Shown: positions 26,652-36,749, counted from the first letter of the stretch. The stretch: DNA of 64,000 bases from Tautonia marina (GCF_009177065.1 NZ_WEZF01000020.1:62001-126000); one strand, 5' to 3'. The notes: generated by a model not told the origin, from the letters alone. Made by a program: numbers and translations.

Positions 26652-29600
26652 ATGAGCACGTCACGGAAGCGTCCCGTTCGACCTGTGTGTGACACCTTGG
26701 AAATCCGGACTCTGTTGAGCGGTCTCGCACCGATTGCAACCTGGATCGGCCAGGATGGACACGACTTCGTCGGCCGCTCGACCACCCCCGGACCCAACGG
26801 TGTCCAGGACATTCGCATCACCCTCGATGACCTCCCCACGGATCAGACCGTAACTTCGGCCGAGATCCGAGGCTATGGTGGGGGCATCTGGACCTACAAC
26901 GGAACCGGAGTTCACTGGGCCGCCGCCTTCGTCCGGGTCAACGACTCCCCCGAGGCCGACCTGTTCTTCGAGCCGAATCGGGTCGAGGTCGGTCGGCCGT
27001 TCAGCGTCCGCCTCTGGTTCGACGACGGATCAACCACCCTGATCTCCTTCGCCGGAGGGATCGCCGATCCAACCTTCCGCATGCCCGAACTCACGGCGCA
27101 GCTTTCCTGGATTGGCCAGGACGGCTCCGACCGGGTCGGCAACGGTGCCTCGGTCGGCCCCGACGGTCGCCAGGACGCCGTCATCGCCCTGACGAACCTC
27201 TCGCCGACGGTCCCCATCACGACGATCGACGTCAGAGGGCCCGGCAGCCTCGCCTGGCAATCGGGGGCCAATCCCAAGGGGCTCCCCAACGCCGAGTTCG
27301 TCCGAAACGCAGCCGACCCCACGCAGGGCTCCCTGTTCTTCCAGCCCGAGCAAAGCCTTGATGGCCTCCCCCTGACCGTCACGATTTTTTACGCCGACAA
27401 CACGATCGAACTCGCGGATCTGACCGCCGGGCCGAGCGATCCGACCCTCCTCGTCTCCCCTGCCCCGAGCGTCCCCCTCCGATCCGATCCGATCCTTGCT
27501 CAGTGGCTCGGCCAGTCGAACGACCCAATCGCCGGCCTCGGCGCCGCCGGAGTGAGCCTGGAAGGGTTGCCGACCGATCGAACCGTCGTCGGCGCCTCGC
27601 TCAGCGGAACCGAACGAGGTGCGACCTGGGCCTACACCGACGCCTCCATCACTGCCCCGGTCTCGATCGAACCCTCGTCCCGCCCCTTGACCTTCCGACG
27701 CGATCCGGACGACCCGACCCGTGCTTCAATCGCCTTTGCCGCCCGAGAGAAGGCCGAACCGGGCGAGATGACCCTTCGCCTCCAGTACGACGACGGCACC
27801 TTCTCGCTCGTCCGCATCGAACACGGACCGATCGACTCGACTCTCCGGGCCCCTCGGCCAGAGGCATCGCGCGTGGTCGCTCGGCCGGGAGACGATCTGC
27901 AAGCGCTCGTTGATGGCTTTGGCGCGGTCCACCTGTCGAGCGGAGTTTACGACCTCGATCGCCCCTTAATCCTCAACCGGGCCATCCAGATCTCCGCCGA
28001 TCCCGGTGCAACCCTCGTGTTCTCGCAAGCGAGCGACGCCCCGGCCTGGCCCTCGGCCATCACCATTCATCACGGCAACACAACGCTCGACGGCTTCGCC
28101 GTGCGATTCGATGGCCCGGTGCGTTGGGACTGGTCGGTCCCGTTCGAGCCGGCGGTCATTCTCAGCACCGATGCTCGGGACAAGACTACCGGGACCGCCA
28201 AGGTCGGCCTGCTCCTCTCCAATCTCGACCTGCAAGGCCCGCCGGTCTCGGCCCTGGGCGATTCGCTCGAATACTCGGCGCTGCTCGTCAATCTGACCTC
28301 GTCCGAGAACGGCCGGCTGCTCGACAACCAGTTGCGCGGCGGATCGGTTCGGGTCTTCAACGGCCCCTGGGAGATCGCCGGCAATACGTACCTCGGCGCG
28401 ATGCCCGGCACCTGGACACACGACGTTTTCGCCATGAGCCGGGCTTACGATGTCACCGTCCGGGACAACGTGGCCTCCCCCCTGCCCGGCTCGGGCAAGA
28501 CCTATCGCTTCCTGGTTTTGACCCAGGATGGCTCGAACATGCGAGTCGTACGCAATCGGGTCGAGGGGATCGGCCCGAGGGACGACGACCCGCAGCCCCA
28601 CCCGAACAATCCTGAAGTCATCCTCACCGAGGCCTATCACGTCCCGTTCGAAGGCAAGCCGCTGGCCCTCTCCGACAACGGCTTGATTCTCCAAATCCCG
28701 CCGCCTCAGGGCCGAGCCATCCGATCGGGAGACGTGGTCGCGGTCCTCTCCGGCCCCAGCGCCGGCCAGTGGCGACGCATCGCTCATGTGATCGATCCGC
28801 AAACCCTCTTACTCGATCATCCCTTGCCGACCGATCAGCCGATCGAGGCCGTCTCGGTATCGTCGGGCTTCGTGGATCTGATCATTGCAGACAATTATGT
28901 TGATGTTCGAGGGGGTTCCGAGGCCTCGCCGATCGTCCTCGCCGGGGCCCATTTTGGCGTTGAGGTACGCGAGAATCATTTGCTCGGCGGCGCTCCGGTT
29001 CGGATCGAGTCGGCCGCGTCCGAATCGACCGTTCACTGGGGCTGGACGCACACCCCTCAGCTCGACGTCCGGTTCATCGAAAACACGATCGAAGACAGCC
29101 AGGGAGGACTCGACGCCGGGATCGTTCGCTACCCTCAGGGGAAACGGAGTGAGGGACGAACCTATGTCGATCTCCAGATCCAGGACAACCTGTTCGCCTG
29201 GTCCCCGGCCTTTTTCTCGCAATTCAACACCGTGACCCCGCCGACGGCCATGATCCTCGGCGACCCTCTGTCCATCGACCCGCTCGAAATTCGGATGACG
29301 GTCACCGGCAATGTCGTCAAGCTGCCCCCCTCGATCACCAGCGGCGCGACGATCCAGGCCGAGTCGATGACCTTCAACGGTGATGCCGTCTCGACCCAGT
29401 TCATCCGCATGCCCGAGCAACCGCTGATCGCTCCGAAAGGGCTGCGCCTGATTGCCGATACTGGCCTGAGCCCCAGCGACTTTCTGACCTCTGACCCTCG
29501 GCTCGCTGTCGATCGCCCCGACTGGGCCGTCGGTCTCGAATACCGTCGGGAAGGTCAAAGCACCTTCCAACCGATCCTGAACCCCAACGGCTTCCTGCCG

Positions 29601-31190
29601 CAGAACCTGACCGACGGCACCACAACCATCTTCATCCGAGCAATCGACGACTACGGCCGTCCCAGCCCCGAATCCTGGTTGACGATCACGCTCGACACGA
29701 CTTCGCCCGAAGCCGTCACCCCCAAACTCGGGCCGGGGCAAGACACCGGCGTCTCGACCACCGACCGCCTGACCCGCATCGCCGCGCCGGTTCTCGTCGT
29801 CGAGGGGAATGCAAGCGAGACGTTCGTCCTGGTCCGCCTCGTCGGTGGGACCGAGACGGAGCTGGATCGACGCCTCGGACCAGGTCCATTGCAGGCAGAC
29901 TCTCCCCTACCCGACGGCGAGCATCGGCTTGCCGTCCGTCGGATCGACGCCGCCGGAAACGCAACGCTCGGCGACCCGCTGACCGTCACCATCGACACGA
30001 CGCCCCCCGATCCGGTTGCCGTGATGCTGGGCCCCGGTCAGGACACCGGCCTTTCCAGCTCCGACAGGATTACCCGCCTGAACCGGCCGTCTTTCCAGGC
30101 GGTGATTCCCAACCTCGACCGACTCGTCTTGCTCCACAACGGCCGGAACGTGGCGCAGAACCTCGGCTCGGGCCCGTTGCGTCCCGATGTCCCCCTACCC
30201 GACGGCGAGCATCAGCTTTCCATCCGTCGGATCGACGCCGCCGGGAATGCCACCGAGGGGCCTGCCCTGACGGTGCGAATCGACACCACGCCACCCGCTC
30301 CGGTCGCCGGCCTGACCCACCTGGGAGGCGGTCGCGTCTCGTTCCAGCAGTTGTCTGACGCCGTTGATTATGTCTACCGCGTGGGGAATGGTCCGACGAT
30401 CCCCTTGGCCGGGGCGACCTCGTTCCTGGCCCGCGGCTTGCCCTTCGACCCTACTCCGGTCACGGTCCGCGCAATCGACGCCGCCGGGAACCTGGGAGCC
30501 GAGGCAACGATCACAGCCGCCTTCCCCGCTCCGACTGGAATCTGGCTCGGGCAGCGGGCCGGAGTCGATCTCGTGGGCCGATCGGTCAGCCAGACGGCTC
30601 CCGACGGTTACCAGGACGTGGGCTTCGCCCTGACCGGCCTGCCGACCGACCGCTCGATCGTCTCGGCCGAGGTCCGCGGCTGGGGAGGCGGGATCTGGCA
30701 ATACAACATCGCCAGTTCTGTCTACTGGAAGGCCGCCCTGATTCACGCTCCCGGCACCGCTCGGGCCGAGCTTTACGTGCAGCCGTACATGGTCGAGACC
30801 GGCCGACCCTACTTCATCCGCCTGAATTTCAGCGACGGGTCCACCATCGGCGTCAATCTGAACGGTGGCCCGGTCAATCCGGCGCTCCGGACCTTCTCCG
30901 TGGCCGGCCCGGCTCCGACGGTTGGGGACGGGGAAACCGTGTCGGGCGGTGGGATCATTCCGGGGACCCAGGCGCCCGCCACGTCCTGGCGTGAGCGGAT
31001 GACCTTGATCCGAGAGGCGCAGCGTGAGCGGATCGCCCAGCGTCGGGCGGCACAGCTCGAACAAATCCAGGCCCGGCAGAACGCCCTTCGGGCGAATCGC
31101 CCCGTGGTCAGTCCCCAGGAACGACCGGCACAGCTTACCGGGTTCGGCTTCCGACCCGCTTCGAGGAGCAATTTCGCTCCGATGGGCTGA
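26652..31190 (+). CDS. giant secreted surface protein with beta-helix and Ig-like repeats
   Basis: The predicted protein is 1512 aa. The N-terminus KRPVRPVCDTLEIRTLLSG is a variant of the LEPR-XLL leader of planctomycete exported proteins. Three copies of a roughly 115-aa domain follow (about 29-143, 151-267, 283-399), each starting W[IL]GQ. Next comes a parallel beta-helix region (about 405-930), then Ig-like repeats of about 96 aa sharing IDTTPP, LGPGQDTG and PDGEH..RRIDAAGNAT. A fourth copy of the first domain lies at about 1297-1413 (IWLGQRAGVDLVGRSV). The end is a Arg/Gln-rich coiled tail (RERMTLIREAQRERIAQRRA) finishing SNFAPMG. It probably acts at the cell surface or is released; polysaccharide binding is a guess from the beta-helix. 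Confidence 0.88.
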   Translation: MSTSRKRPVRPVCDTLEIRTLLSGLAPIATWIGQDGHDFVGRSTTPGPNGVQDIRITLDDLPTDQTVTSAEIRGYGGGIWTYNGTGVHWAAAFVRVNDSPEADLFFEPNRVEVGRPFSVRLWFDDGSTTLISFAGGIADPTFRMPELTAQLSWIGQDGSDRVGNGASVGPDGRQDAVIALTNLSPTVPITTIDVRGPGSLAWQSGANPKGLPNAEFVRNAADPTQGSLFFQPEQSLDGLPLTVTIFYADNTIELADLTAGPSDPTLLVSPAPSVPLRSDPILAQWLGQSNDPIAGLGAAGVSLEGLPTDRTVVGASLSGTERGATWAYTDASITAPVSIEPSSRPLTFRRDPDDPTRASIAFAAREKAEPGEMTLRLQYDDGTFSLVRIEHGPIDSTLRAPRPEASRVVARPGDDLQALVDGFGAVHLSSGVYDLDRPLILNRAIQISADPGATLVFSQASDAPAWPSAITIHHGNTTLDGFAVRFDGPVRWDWSVPFEPAVILSTDARDKTTGTAKVGLLLSNLDLQGPPVSALGDSLEYSALLVNLTSSENGRLLDNQLRGGSVRVFNGPWEIAGNTYLGAMPGTWTHDVFAMSRAYDVTVRDNVASPLPGSGKTYRFLVLTQDGSNMRVVRNRVEGIGPRDDDPQPHPNNPEVILTEAYHVPFEGKPLALSDNGLILQIPPPQGRAIRSGDVVAVLSGPSAGQWRRIAHVIDPQTLLLDHPLPTDQPIEAVSVSSGFVDLIIADNYVDVRGGSEASPIVLAGAHFGVEVRENHLLGGAPVRIESAASESTVHWGWTHTPQLDVRFIENTIEDSQGGLDAGIVRYPQGKRSEGRTYVDLQIQDNLFAWSPAFFSQFNTVTPPTAMILGDPLSIDPLEIRMTVTGNVVKLPPSITSGATIQAESMTFNGDAVSTQFIRMPEQPLIAPKGLRLIADTGLSPSDFLTSDPRLAVDRPDWAVGLEYRREGQSTFQPILNPNGFLPQNLTDGTTTIFIRAIDDYGRPSPESWLTITLDTTSPEAVTPKLGPGQDTGVSTTDRLTRIAAPVLVVEGNASETFVLVRLVGGTETELDRRLGPGPLQADSPLPDGEHRLAVRRIDAAGNATLGDPLTVTIDTTPPDPVAVMLGPGQDTGLSSSDRITRLNRPSFQAVIPNLDRLVLLHNGRNVAQNLGSGPLRPDVPLPDGEHQLSIRRIDAAGNATEGPALTVRIDTTPPAPVAGLTHLGGGRVSFQQLSDAVDYVYRVGNGPTIPLAGATSFLARGLPFDPTPVTVRAIDAAGNLGAEATITAAFPAPTGIWLGQRAGVDLVGRSVSQTAPDGYQDVGFALTGLPTDRSIVSAEVRGWGGGIWQYNIASSVYWKAALIHAPGTARAELYVQPYMVETGRPYFIRLNFSDGSTIGVNLNGGPVNPALRTFSVAGPAPTVGDGETVSGGGIIPGTQAPATSWRERMTLIREAQRERIAQRRAAQLEQIQARQNALRANRPVVSPQERPAQLTGFGFRPASRSNFAPMG
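29904..30247 (+). repeat. near-identical segments of the Ig-like repeats
   Basis: Two copies of a roughly 50-bp segment encoding PDGEHxLxxRRIDAAGN start near 29904 and 30192. They are 288 bp (96 codons) apart, which is one repeat unit. They are much more alike at the DNA level than the rest of the repeats, which suggests recent duplication or gene conversion. Confidence 0.75.
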
Positions 31191-31346
31191 GCCTCGCGGG
31201 GCTCGTGTTACAAGATTCCGGATTCCCAGGGCCCCGAGCGAGCGAACCTCGCAAGGGCCTTCGGAATCTGACGGATGCTCGGCACGGATCGAACGCGATG
31301 GCTCCACGAGGATCGGGAGCAATCGCGTGCCGACCGAACCATCAGG

Positions 31347-31676
31347 TCACTCGTTCAGCAATCGCTGGGTGACTTCTTGCTGGCAATGCTTGCACCACTT
31401 CCAGCGACCCGTGCCGACAGAATCGTCGAGGTGTCGCTTGGCAATCCGGATGGTACGGAACCAGAGCAAGTCCGGATCGTTCTGTCCCCGATCGACCTTG
31501 GGGCATCGTGCGAAGTGCAAGAGGTTGGTCGTCGCTCGAACGGCCCGACGAGGGGCATCGGGCTCAGGGACCGTACCGTGGAAGATGAAACCGGCGGCTT
31601 CCAGCCGAGCCTCGGACAGGTCATCAGCGTCTTCGATGACCCGGACGGGCGATTCGACGGATTGATCGACGGGCAT
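31347..31676 (-). CDS. small cysteine-containing hypothetical protein
   Basis: This 109-aa protein has normal amino-acid composition and a cysteine-rich second half: one Cys in HFARCPKVDRG and a CKHC pair in WKWCKHCQQEVTQRLL. That could be a zinc site, but one more ligand pair is not obvious. There is no signal peptide or membrane helix. A weak RBS (GGGAAG) precedes the ATG. I do not recognise a family. A plus-strand frame over the same DNA (31275-31961) looks less protein-like. The call rests on composition only. Confidence 0.45.
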   Translation of the reverse strand: MPVDQSVESPVRVIEDADDLSEARLEAAGFIFHGTVPEPDAPRRAVRATTNLLHFARCPKVDRGQNDPDLLWFRTIRIAKRHLDDSVGTGRWKWCKHCQQEVTQRLLNE

Positions 31677-32071
31677 GAGGTCTTCCCAGGGTTTCGGGCC
31701 GGGGTCGTCCTGACATCAAGAATTCAATCTCAGGAACTCCAGTGGCACCAGTTTACTCGGGAGGGGCACCTCGCCACAACCCCGGGTCGTATGTCGGCCG
31801 ATCGTTCCCCACATCAAGAGGCCCTTGGCAGGCCGCTTCGGCAAGGAATGCTTGAGCCCTCCGGCGGCACTCGGGTAGGCTATCGGCTGACCACGACCAG
31901 GGGCGACGGCTGTTGCGCATCCCCCGAGGCTCGCTCCGCGCAATTCCCTTCGACTCCTTGATCGATGCGTCGAGGGGACCGGATCGGCCGCGACGAACCC
32001 GGCGCGGTTCGTGGTAGCTTCACGGTTCGACCCTCGATCGTTTGCTTCTTCTATGAGAGGCGCTTTGCCCG
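31677..32071. other. 395-bp intergenic region
   Basis: This lies between the small minus-strand gene and the UbiB-type kinase. I see no supported gene or strong hairpin. Confidence 0.5.
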
Positions 32072-33724
32072 GTGCTTCGCGAAACCGTCGGCCACCTCCG
32101 CGACCTGCCGCGGTATCGGCAAATCCTCTCGACCCTGCTCCGTTACGGATATCAGGACGTCGTTGCGGCCATTCACATTGAGGGCCTCGTCCGTCCGCTG
32201 GAGCAAATCGCGCTGGGTGAGGAGAACATCCCCCCGGCCGACCGCGCCATGCGGCTCCGGATGGTCTGCGAGGATCTCGGGCCGACCTTCGTGAAGCTCG
32301 GCCAGTTGCTCAGCACCCGGCCGGACCTGATGCCCGATTCGTACATCCAGGAGCTGAGCCTCCTGCGAGACGAGGTTCGCCCCTTTCCCTATGCCGAGGC
32401 CGAGGCCATCATCCGCGAGGATCTCGGCCCTCCCGAGAACTTCTTCGCCGCGATTGACCCGGTCCCTCTGGCGTCGGCTTCCATCTCGCAGGTCCACGCC
32501 GCGACCTTGCTCAACGGCCGCTCGGTCGTCCTCAAAATCCGACGCCCGGGGATCGAGAAGGTGGTCCAGGCCGACCTCGACATCCTCCGCAACCTCGCCC
32601 ATCTCGCCGAGCGCCGAATTCCCTGGATCGCCGCCGCCCGACCGATGGCCCTGGCCAAGGAGTTCGAACGCAATCTCAAGCGAGAGCTTGACCTGAACGC
32701 CGAGCGCCGCACCATGCAGCGCTGCAAGTTGCAACTGGCGAAAGAGCCTCATGTCTATGTGCCCGAGACGATCGACAACCTCTCCAGCGGCCGCATCCTC
32801 ACCATGGAGCGGATCGACGGCGTCGATATTGACGACCTCGACGGCATCCGAGCCCTGGGGATCACTCCCGAGGAGGTCGCTGTCCGGGGCGGAGTCCTCC
32901 TGGCCAAGCAAATCTTCACCTATGGCCTCTTTCATGCCGACCCTCATCCCGGCAACCTCCGTGTCTTGCCCGGCGGCATCGTCGTTCAGCTCGACTACGG
33001 CCTGTTCGGCCAGATGGACCTCCCCACCCGCGAACGCATTGCGGACCTCCTGCTCGGACTTATGGCCCAGGACACCGACCGCGTCATGCGGGCGCTCGAC
33101 GATCTGGAAATCAGCGGCGAGGGGGTCGATTACCGCGCCCTCCGTCGCGACCTCGGCGAGATGGTCCTGACCTACTCCGAGCTGACGCTCGACAACATCG
33201 ACCTCTCAAAACTCCTTGGCGAACTGGTGGCCCTGATCCGTAGCCATCACCTTCGCTTGCCTCCCGACCTGATGCTCTTGATCCGATCGTTGATCACCAT
33301 TGAAAGTGTCGGCCGACACCTCGACCCCCACTTCGACGTGGCAACCCACGCCCGCCCCTACGTCGCCGCGCTGACCCGCAAACGCTATAGCCCGTGGCGA
33401 TTGCTCGCCGCGGCCGGCCGAACCGCAGAGGATGTGCAGCGCGTGGCCACGTTGCTGCCCGAGGTCCTCGGCCAATCGCTCGAATCGATCCGACGCGGCG
33501 AGCTTCGGGTGACGTTCGACCTGCATAAATTCGAGCAACTGGTCAAGCAACTGACCCGGACCGGTAACACCCTGGCCGCCGGAATCGTCATCGCCGGCCT
33601 GGTCGTCGGATCATCGTTGATCGTCGATGCCGGGCCTCGCCTCCTCCCGCTCGGGGTGACCGGCTACGCGATCGCCGTGATCCTCGGCGGCTGGCTGCTC
33701 TGGAACATGTTCCGCCATTCGTAA
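32072..33724 (+). CDS. ABC1/UbiB (AarF) atypical kinase family protein
   Basis: This 550-aa atypical kinase family member is related to UbiB/COQ8, which supports quinone biosynthesis through an ATPase rather than a protein-kinase role. The family's KxGQ segment is present as FVKLGQLLSTRPDLMP (about residue 74). The alanine-rich loop appears as LASASISQVHAATL, and the nucleotide lysine is in VVLKIRRPG. HADPHPGN and QLDYGLFG (DYG in place of DFG) provide the catalytic loop and the metal site. Two hydrophobic C-terminal helices (about 505-550) should anchor it to the membrane. GTG 32072 begins the homology. No ubi/men genes adjoin it. Confidence 0.92.
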   Translation: MLRETVGHLRDLPRYRQILSTLLRYGYQDVVAAIHIEGLVRPLEQIALGEENIPPADRAMRLRMVCEDLGPTFVKLGQLLSTRPDLMPDSYIQELSLLRDEVRPFPYAEAEAIIREDLGPPENFFAAIDPVPLASASISQVHAATLLNGRSVVLKIRRPGIEKVVQADLDILRNLAHLAERRIPWIAAARPMALAKEFERNLKRELDLNAERRTMQRCKLQLAKEPHVYVPETIDNLSSGRILTMERIDGVDIDDLDGIRALGITPEEVAVRGGVLLAKQIFTYGLFHADPHPGNLRVLPGGIVVQLDYGLFGQMDLPTRERIADLLLGLMAQDTDRVMRALDDLEISGEGVDYRALRRDLGEMVLTYSELTLDNIDLSKLLGELVALIRSHHLRLPPDLMLLIRSLITIESVGRHLDPHFDVATHARPYVAALTRKRYSPWRLLAAAGRTAEDVQRVATLLPEVLGQSLESIRRGELRVTFDLHKFEQLVKQLTRTGNTLAAGIVIAGLVVGSSLIVDAGPRLLPLGVTGYAIAVILGGWLLWNMFRHS

Positions 33725-33889
33725 CGACCGTCACGATTGCGGCTTCCTTTGCTGGTCGCCGTCGGCTGGCCCAGGCGCCGAGCATGGCATAGGATAACCC
33801 GTTGGGCCTCCCACGCCGTCTCCCCGGACCCGTGCCGGAGCCGCCCTCACCCCCCCGTCTTGCTGCTCGATCCCACCGGGGAGCTCGCA

Positions 33890-35188
33890 ATGCCCGTGAC
33901 CGTCCGCTGCCCGAACCCGTCGTGCGAGCGGATCAACCGCTTCGACCCGTCGCTGGCCGGTCATGCCGTGCGCTGCCCAGTCTGCGGCTCGCGGTTCAAC
34001 CTGGCCGACGTCCCTCCCATCGCCTCGCCGATCGGCGGCACCGGATCGGCCCAGACGCAAGAACTGACCACCCTGGTCAAGGGGGCCGAGGAACGGGCCC
34101 GGCCCGATCGGGAGCTGCCCCGCCAGGTCGGGCGTTACGTGATCAAGCGGGAAATCGGTGCCGGGGCCTTCGGCGCGGTCTACTGTGCGTATGATCCCCA
34201 GCTTGATCGAGACGTGGCGCTGAAGGTCCCGCATCCGGGGGTTCTGGAAGCCCCCTCGGCCGTCGAGCGCTTCCTCCGCGAGGCCCGAGCCGCCGGCAAG
34301 CTGCGTCACGGCCATATCGTGCCGGTCTTCGACGCCGGACAAGACGACCAGGGGCACGACTACATCGCCTCGGCCTACGTTCCCGGATCGACACTCGCGG
34401 AACTCTTGATCGACGGCCCTCTGCCCGCCCGCCGCGCCGCCGAGATCATTTGCGACCTGGCCGAGGCGCTCGAACACGCGCACGACCTGGGAATCGTCCA
34501 CCGCGACATCAAGCCCTCAAACCTCCTGATCGACGCTGCCGGCGAGGTCCTGATCGCCGATTTCGGCCTCGCCCAGCACCGCGGGCCAAGCGATGCGACG
34601 ATCACCGAGGTCGGCACGATCATGGGAACTCCCGGCTACATGGCCCCCGAGGTCGCCGCCGGCATCAACGGAGACGTCCCTCCGGCCAGCGATCAGTACA
34701 GCCTGGCCGTCGTGCTGTTCGAGTTGCTTTGCGGCCGTCGGCCGTTTCAGGGGCCGTCACACGTGGTCATTTACCGAAAGCTCGAAGAACCGCCCCCGTC
34801 CCCTCGGCAATTCCGCCCCGATCTCTCCCCAACGCTCGACGCCATCGTCCTCCAAGCCCTCTCCCGAAATCCGAAAGACCGTTTCCCGACCATCGGCGAA
34901 TTCGCCCTCGCCCTCCGCTCGTGGCTCGACTCCGGAGACGACGCGCCCCTCGCCACCGAGTCGAACCGCGTCTCCTCAAGCTCCAGCGCTTCGCGCCTCG
35001 CCCCGGTGTCTCCCGAACCGGAGCCGAGGGATCTTCCTCCTCTCGTCCGCACACCCGAGGCTCCTCGACGGCGGACCTTACCGAACCTCTCTCCCGAACT
35101 CAGAATGGCACTGGTCACGCTGGCCATCTGGGGGCTCATCATTCTGGGGGTCGTCGTCCTGATACTGGCCCTTTCGGGCGATTCCTGA
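33890..35188 (+). CDS. membrane-anchored Ser/Thr protein kinase with N-terminal zinc ribbon
   Basis: This 432-aa Hanks-type kinase begins with a zinc-ribbon finger using C7, C12, C29 and C32 (VRCPNPSC...VRCPVCGS). The kinase domain (about 84-345) has EIGAGAFGAVY, VALKV with K112, HRD at 204-206 followed by IKPSN, DFG at 224-226 and the activation segment GTPGYMAPE. A serine/proline-rich linker follows, and a single transmembrane helix (about 407-428, LAIWGLIILGVVVLILAL) ends the protein. No extracellular sensor domain exists, so the stimulus probably comes from a partner or the finger. ATG 33890 follows GGGGAG. The typical planctomycete finding is many such kinases. Confidence 0.93.
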   Translation: MPVTVRCPNPSCERINRFDPSLAGHAVRCPVCGSRFNLADVPPIASPIGGTGSAQTQELTTLVKGAEERARPDRELPRQVGRYVIKREIGAGAFGAVYCAYDPQLDRDVALKVPHPGVLEAPSAVERFLREARAAGKLRHGHIVPVFDAGQDDQGHDYIASAYVPGSTLAELLIDGPLPARRAAEIICDLAEALEHAHDLGIVHRDIKPSNLLIDAAGEVLIADFGLAQHRGPSDATITEVGTIMGTPGYMAPEVAAGINGDVPPASDQYSLAVVLFELLCGRRPFQGPSHVVIYRKLEEPPPSPRQFRPDLSPTLDAIVLQALSRNPKDRFPTIGEFALALRSWLDSGDDAPLATESNRVSSSSSASRLAPVSPEPEPRDLPPLVRTPEAPRRRTLPNLSPELRMALVTLAIWGLIILGVVVLILALSGDS

Positions 35189-35356
35189 CCCGATGGTGAC
35201 CTCCAACACACCCCGGCGATCGCCGTTCATCAGGCGAATTCACCGAACATTCAGGGTGATTCGGCACGATCTCTGCATGAGAGTCTGGTATCCGTCGCTT
35301 CCGGGTTTCTCACGCAACTGCAACCTCAAGAGAGAAGGACGGCCCTCGATCGAGCG

Positions 35357-36556
35357 ATGCTCCTCGATCCAACGGCCGACAGACTCATGATACGAGCGCT
35401 TTCCCTGCTGGGGATCGGTGCCGGCTTAATGTACTACTTCGACCCCGATCGGGGGCGTCGTCGCCGAGCCCTGGTCCGTGATCAGTTCGACCACCAGCTC
35501 CACCAGCTCGACACCCTTTCACGGAAGGCCGGTCGAGACACCCGGAATCGGGCTCAGGGGTTGGTGGCCGAAGGCCGAGCCCTGTTGACCAGCGATCATG
35601 CGCCCGATCGGGTCATCGCCGAGCGGATTCGGTCGGCCATCGGTCGGGTCGTCACCAAACCGAGCGACATTCAGGTATCGGTCCTGTACGGCCAGGCGAC
35701 CGTCAGCGGCCCGATCCTTCCCGACGAGGTCGAGCCCTTGCTCGACACCGTCGCCTCGACCCGAGGGGTCATCGGGGTCGTCGACCACCTGCAACCGCAT
35801 TACGGCTCCGACACCCTTTCGGCCCCGCTGCATGACCGTGTCCAGCGCCGCCGCAGTGCCCGACCCGATCCGATCCCGACCCAGTGGGACCCTTCCACCC
35901 GCTTGCTCGCCGGAGCCTCGGGCGGGGCCCTGCTCCTTGGCGGCCTCTCACGAGGCGGATTGCTCGGCCTGGCTGGCGGACTCGTCGGAGCAGGCTTGAT
36001 CAGCCGATCCCTTGCCGATTTGCCGCTTCAAACCTTACTGGGTGCCGACGGCGGCAATCGGGCCTTCGAGTCGCACGACTCGATCACGATCCACGCCCCG
36101 GTCGAAGACGTCTTCGCCTTCCTGACGAACTACGAGAACTATCCCCACATTCTGCCGAACGTCCGAGACGTTGAGGCGATGGGGAAACACCACTGGCGAT
36201 GGTCCCTGATCGGCCCCGGCGGGATGACGTTCGAGGTCGAGGACCTGATCACCCGATTCGAGCCGAACCAGGCCGTTGCCTGGCACAGCGCCGGGCAGTC
36301 GGAGCTGCATTACGCCGGAGCCGCCCGCTACGTCGCCGAACCCGACGGCAGCACAACGATTCACGCGTCGATGGCGTACAGTCCCCCCGGCGGTGCCCTC
36401 GGTCATGGCCTCGCCTGGCTGGCCGGATATTCTCCGAAACAGCAACTTCAGCAGGTGCTGTTGCGGACCAAATCGTTCCTGGAAACCGGCAAGGTTCCAC
36501 ACGACGCCTACGATCCAACGCCTCCCCCCGACCACCGCATCCGGGCCGAAGCCTGA
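35357..36556 (+). CDS. BON-domain plus SRPBCC/polyketide cyclase-like protein
   Basis: This 399-aa protein combines several parts. An N-terminal hydrophobic segment (LGIGAGLMYYFDPDRGRRRR) is typical of YtxH-like small envelope proteins. A BON domain follows at about 85-150 (ADRIRS...VSGPILPDEVEPLLDTV-type pattern), which binds membranes. A glycine-rich hydrophobic stretch lies near 178-215. A START/SRPBCC domain (about 237-385, ITIHAPVEDVFAFLTNYENYPHI) forms a hydrophobic pocket for a lipid-like ligand. Location is probably envelope-associated. The exact start is uncertain: ATG 35357 or ATG 35387. It is a stand-alone gene with no obvious operon partner. Confidence 0.82.
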   Translation: MLLDPTADRLMIRALSLLGIGAGLMYYFDPDRGRRRRALVRDQFDHQLHQLDTLSRKAGRDTRNRAQGLVAEGRALLTSDHAPDRVIAERIRSAIGRVVTKPSDIQVSVLYGQATVSGPILPDEVEPLLDTVASTRGVIGVVDHLQPHYGSDTLSAPLHDRVQRRRSARPDPIPTQWDPSTRLLAGASGGALLLGGLSRGGLLGLAGGLVGAGLISRSLADLPLQTLLGADGGNRAFESHDSITIHAPVEDVFAFLTNYENYPHILPNVRDVEAMGKHHWRWSLIGPGGMTFEVEDLITRFEPNQAVAWHSAGQSELHYAGAARYVAEPDGSTTIHASMAYSPPGGALGHGLAWLAGYSPKQQLQQVLLRTKSFLETGKVPHDAYDPTPPPDHRIRAEA

Positions 36557-36749
36557 GCCGCCGGCCCCTCGCTCCGATGCCACCGAGCGTCCTGTTCGCC
36601 GTCGCGGTCCTTCCAGGGGCCGCGACGCGGTGGGACCTCGTGACAACCCCTCGGGGCCGTGACTATCATGGGAACAGCGATCCCCCAACGGGCGAGGCAC
36701 GACCGACGTCGCCTTCGCCCGGCTGCACCCTCAAGGTCCTTGCCCTCCG

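Noticed and set aside
31213-31269. Terminator after the giant surface protein
   Set aside because: The two arms form only 8 bp with a loop of about 40 bases, too weak to call.
31275-31961. 228-codon plus-strand frame
   Set aside because: It has no signal, fold or RBS; the minus-strand 109-aa frame within it has a more natural composition, though that too is only tentative.
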